Part shown: positions 4,708 through 6,040 of the stretch, in pieces
Position numbering within the stretch: the first letter of the stretch is position 1
Layout of the letters: the number at the start of each line of letters is the position of its first letter
Made by a program: the position numbers and the translations under genes
Notes under the pieces: model-generated
What the model was told of the DNA's origin: nothing
Databases searched by the model: none
Seen by the model: only the letters and a program-made list of their open reading frames with translations
Assembly (NCBI GenBank): GCA_021820165.1
Contig: JAKADW010000141.1
Span: 1 to 6,040, forward strand
Reading direction: 5' to 3'
DNA length: 6,040 nucleotides
Source of the DNA: Bacillota bacterium
GTDB lineage: Bacteria; Bacillota_E; Sulfobacillia; Sulfobacillales; Sulfobacillaceae

Positions 4708-5655
4708 ATGGAAATTACGCCGATGACCATATCCAATAGTCTGTTGCAGGCCATTCAAAATCAAGAGAGCCAAATTAGTCAGTTGCAACAAGAGGAATCG
4801 ACGGGGCAACGTTTTCAATTGCCTTCGGATAACCCCATTGCTGCGGAAACAACCCTGGGGCTTCATAACACCCTGAGTCAACTAAAGGCCTACACTCAGT
4901 CTGCCCAATCGGCAGAGGGCTGGCTCAATCAGACCAACGGATCCTTAAGCAGCATGATTTCTCTCTGGGATCAGGCGCTTCAAACGGCCACGCAAGCGGC
5001 CAACTCGACCAACAACTCCAGTGACCTAAACGCCTTGGCCGAAACCGTCAGGGGTATGCAGAAAAATCTGGGTGCGTTGCTGAACACCCAATATCAGGGG
5101 AGCTACCTCTTCGCGGGTTACAACGATCAGACGGCACCTATTTCCAGCGCCTTCCCGGCCAGTGAAAGCGGCACCGCCTGGCCTACCCAAACGGCCGAAG
5201 CGCGCCAGTTCGACATTAATACCAAGGCCCAGGTGACCGTCAACTTAACGGGCTGGGAATCGGTGGGCCAAAATCCCGCCAACACCTACGGAGGACCTCC
5301 GACGCCGACGTCCAATTTTCTTCTACAGGCGTACAACGATCTTGGCACCCTGGCTTCGGCTATTACCAAGGGACCCGCGGCGGTTAAGGGATTGCTTCCG
5401 TATTTGAATCAAGATCTGAGTAATCTTACCAGCGCCCAGGCGCTTGAAGGCGGTCGTTTGGCGCGAGTAAAAAATACCCTCTCGCAATTAAAGAATGCCT
5501 CATCCGACCTCAGTCAGAATGTCGCCAACACCTCTGGGGCCAATATGGCGCAGGTCACCACCCAACTGGCCCAAGAAGAAGACGCCTATCAGGCGGCGCT
5601 GCAGAGCGGCTCCAAGATTTTGTCTCTGTCGCTCTTGAACTACATCAACCCCTAA
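4708..5655 (+). CDS. flgL: Flagellar hook-associated protein 3 (FlgL)
   Basis: FlgL is the second junction protein, adapting FlgK to the flagellin filament, and is flagellin-like at its ends. Residues 6-14 (MTISNSLLQ) match the usual FlgL start. STGQRFQLPSDNPIAA (31-46) is the conserved turn with PSDNP, and AYTQSAQSAEGWLNQTNGSL (about 65-84) is the typical D1 helix. GSYLFAGYNDQTAPI (about 134-148) is the common 'YlFaG...tpPF' region. The C-terminal helix ends in YQAALQSGSKILSLSLLNYI. At 315 aa it is slightly longer than many Bacillota FlgL and, like FlgK, free of cysteine. ATG 4708 has AGGAGG (4696-4701) 6 nt upstream; ATG 4723 aligns with the family N-terminus but lacks a ribosome binding site, so a five-residue extension is likely real. 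fliW starts 19 bp downstream. Confidence 0.96.
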   Translation: MEITPMTISNSLLQAIQNQESQISQLQQEESTGQRFQLPSDNPIAAETTLGLHNTLSQLKAYTQSAQSAEGWLNQTNGSLSSMISLWDQALQTATQAANSTNNSSDLNALAETVRGMQKNLGALLNTQYQGSYLFAGYNDQTAPISSAFPASESGTAWPTQTAEARQFDINTKAQVTVNLTGWESVGQNPANTYGGPPTPTSNFLLQAYNDLGTLASAITKGPAAVKGLLPYLNQDLSNLTSAQALEGGRLARVKNTLSQLKNASSDLSQNVANTSGANMAQVTTQLAQEEDAYQAALQSGSKILSLSLLNYINP

Positions 5656-5674
5656 CGGGACGGAAAGGACTACC

Positions 5675-6040
5675 ATGCTGACCATTGACACCCGGTACCA
5701 CGGACGTATCACTGTGGATGAACAGGATATTCTAACCGTCGACTACGAAATTCTAGGATTTGCCCAGGAGCGCCGCTTTGTCCTCTTGCCCCATCAGCCC
5801 GACAGTCCCTTTTTGTACCTCCAATCGGTCTCTACACCGACACTGGCCTTCGTCTGCATTGATCCGCTCTTGAACTTCCCGGAATACCAGTTGCCGGAAG
5901 ACGAAGTCCCAGCGGCCCTCGGCGCCGCCAGCGAGTGGGCTGTGCTCTGTTTATGCACCATTGGCAACGGGCACACTCCCAGCATGAATCTTCGGAGCCC
6001 TCTGGTCTTTAACCGGCGTACCCGCCGCGGCGGCCAGTTT
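5675..6040 (+). CDS. fliW: Flagellar assembly factor FliW, 3' end cut by window
   Basis: FliW binds CsrA and flagellin in turn: free FliW blocks CsrA, which otherwise represses flagellin translation, so flagellin synthesis is coupled to export. The visible 122 codons cover most of the usual 140-150 aa. Recognisable parts are IDTRYHGRITVDEQDILTV (4-22; family 'pyGe..v.e..ii'), EILGFAQERRFVLLP (25-39), the hallmark PFLYLQSVSTPTLAFVCIDP (45-64), and SMNLRSPLVFN (103-113), with GGQF at the edge matching the 'gkQ' region before the C-terminal end. The start is ATG 5675 with GGAAAGGA (5662-5669) 5 nt upstream. The GFP..LPGFE motif of many FliW proteins is altered here to ILGFAQER. By analogy with Bacillus, csrA would be expected just beyond the window. 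Confidence 0.93.
   Translation, partial: MLTIDTRYHGRITVDEQDILTVDYEILGFAQERRFVLLPHQPDSPFLYLQSVSTPTLAFVCIDPLLNFPEYQLPEDEVPAALGAASEWAVLCLCTIGNGHTPSMNLRSPLVFNRRTRRGGQF

Overview
The window looks like chromosomal DNA of a spore-forming, flagellated Bacillota. The support is strong AGGAGG-type ribosome binding sites, tRNAs with encoded CCA ends, sigma-A-type promoters with 17-bp spacers, a Spo0E-like phosphatase and a flgN-flgK-flgL-fliW gene order of the Bacillus kind. The moderately high GC content and the look of the proteins would fit a Sulfobacillus-like lineage, but that placement is an inference that I cannot test here.

Left part (1-1387). On the minus strand lies the 5' part of a DnaB/RecA-fold replicative-helicase-like gene, cut by the window edge. 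Behind its start is about 550 bp without a convincing gene. This stretch holds three paired direct repeats built on CTGCGGCCC, a 16-bp palindrome and a good intrinsic terminator facing right with no recognised gene in front of it. This part looks richer in GC than the rest and resembles the replication module of an integrated element.

Middle (1388-2145). A minus-strand tRNA operon runs fMet-Met-Lys, with a clear sigma-A promoter and a clear terminator. Diverging from it is a 76-aa protein of unknown function. A second sigma-A-type promoter then leads into a small Spo0E-like gene.

Right part (2145-6040). The plus strand carries spo0E-like, a YaaR/DUF327 gene, a flgN-like chaperone gene, flgK, flgL and the start of fliW, closely spaced from DUF327 onward. 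FlgK and FlgL form the hook-filament junction, the FlgN-like protein would be their export chaperone, and FliW links flagellin level to CsrA. A long inverted repeat covers the ribosome binding site and start codon of the DUF327 gene and is the most striking candidate regulatory structure. No flgM is seen where Bacillus has it; the Spo0E-like gene lies upstream instead.
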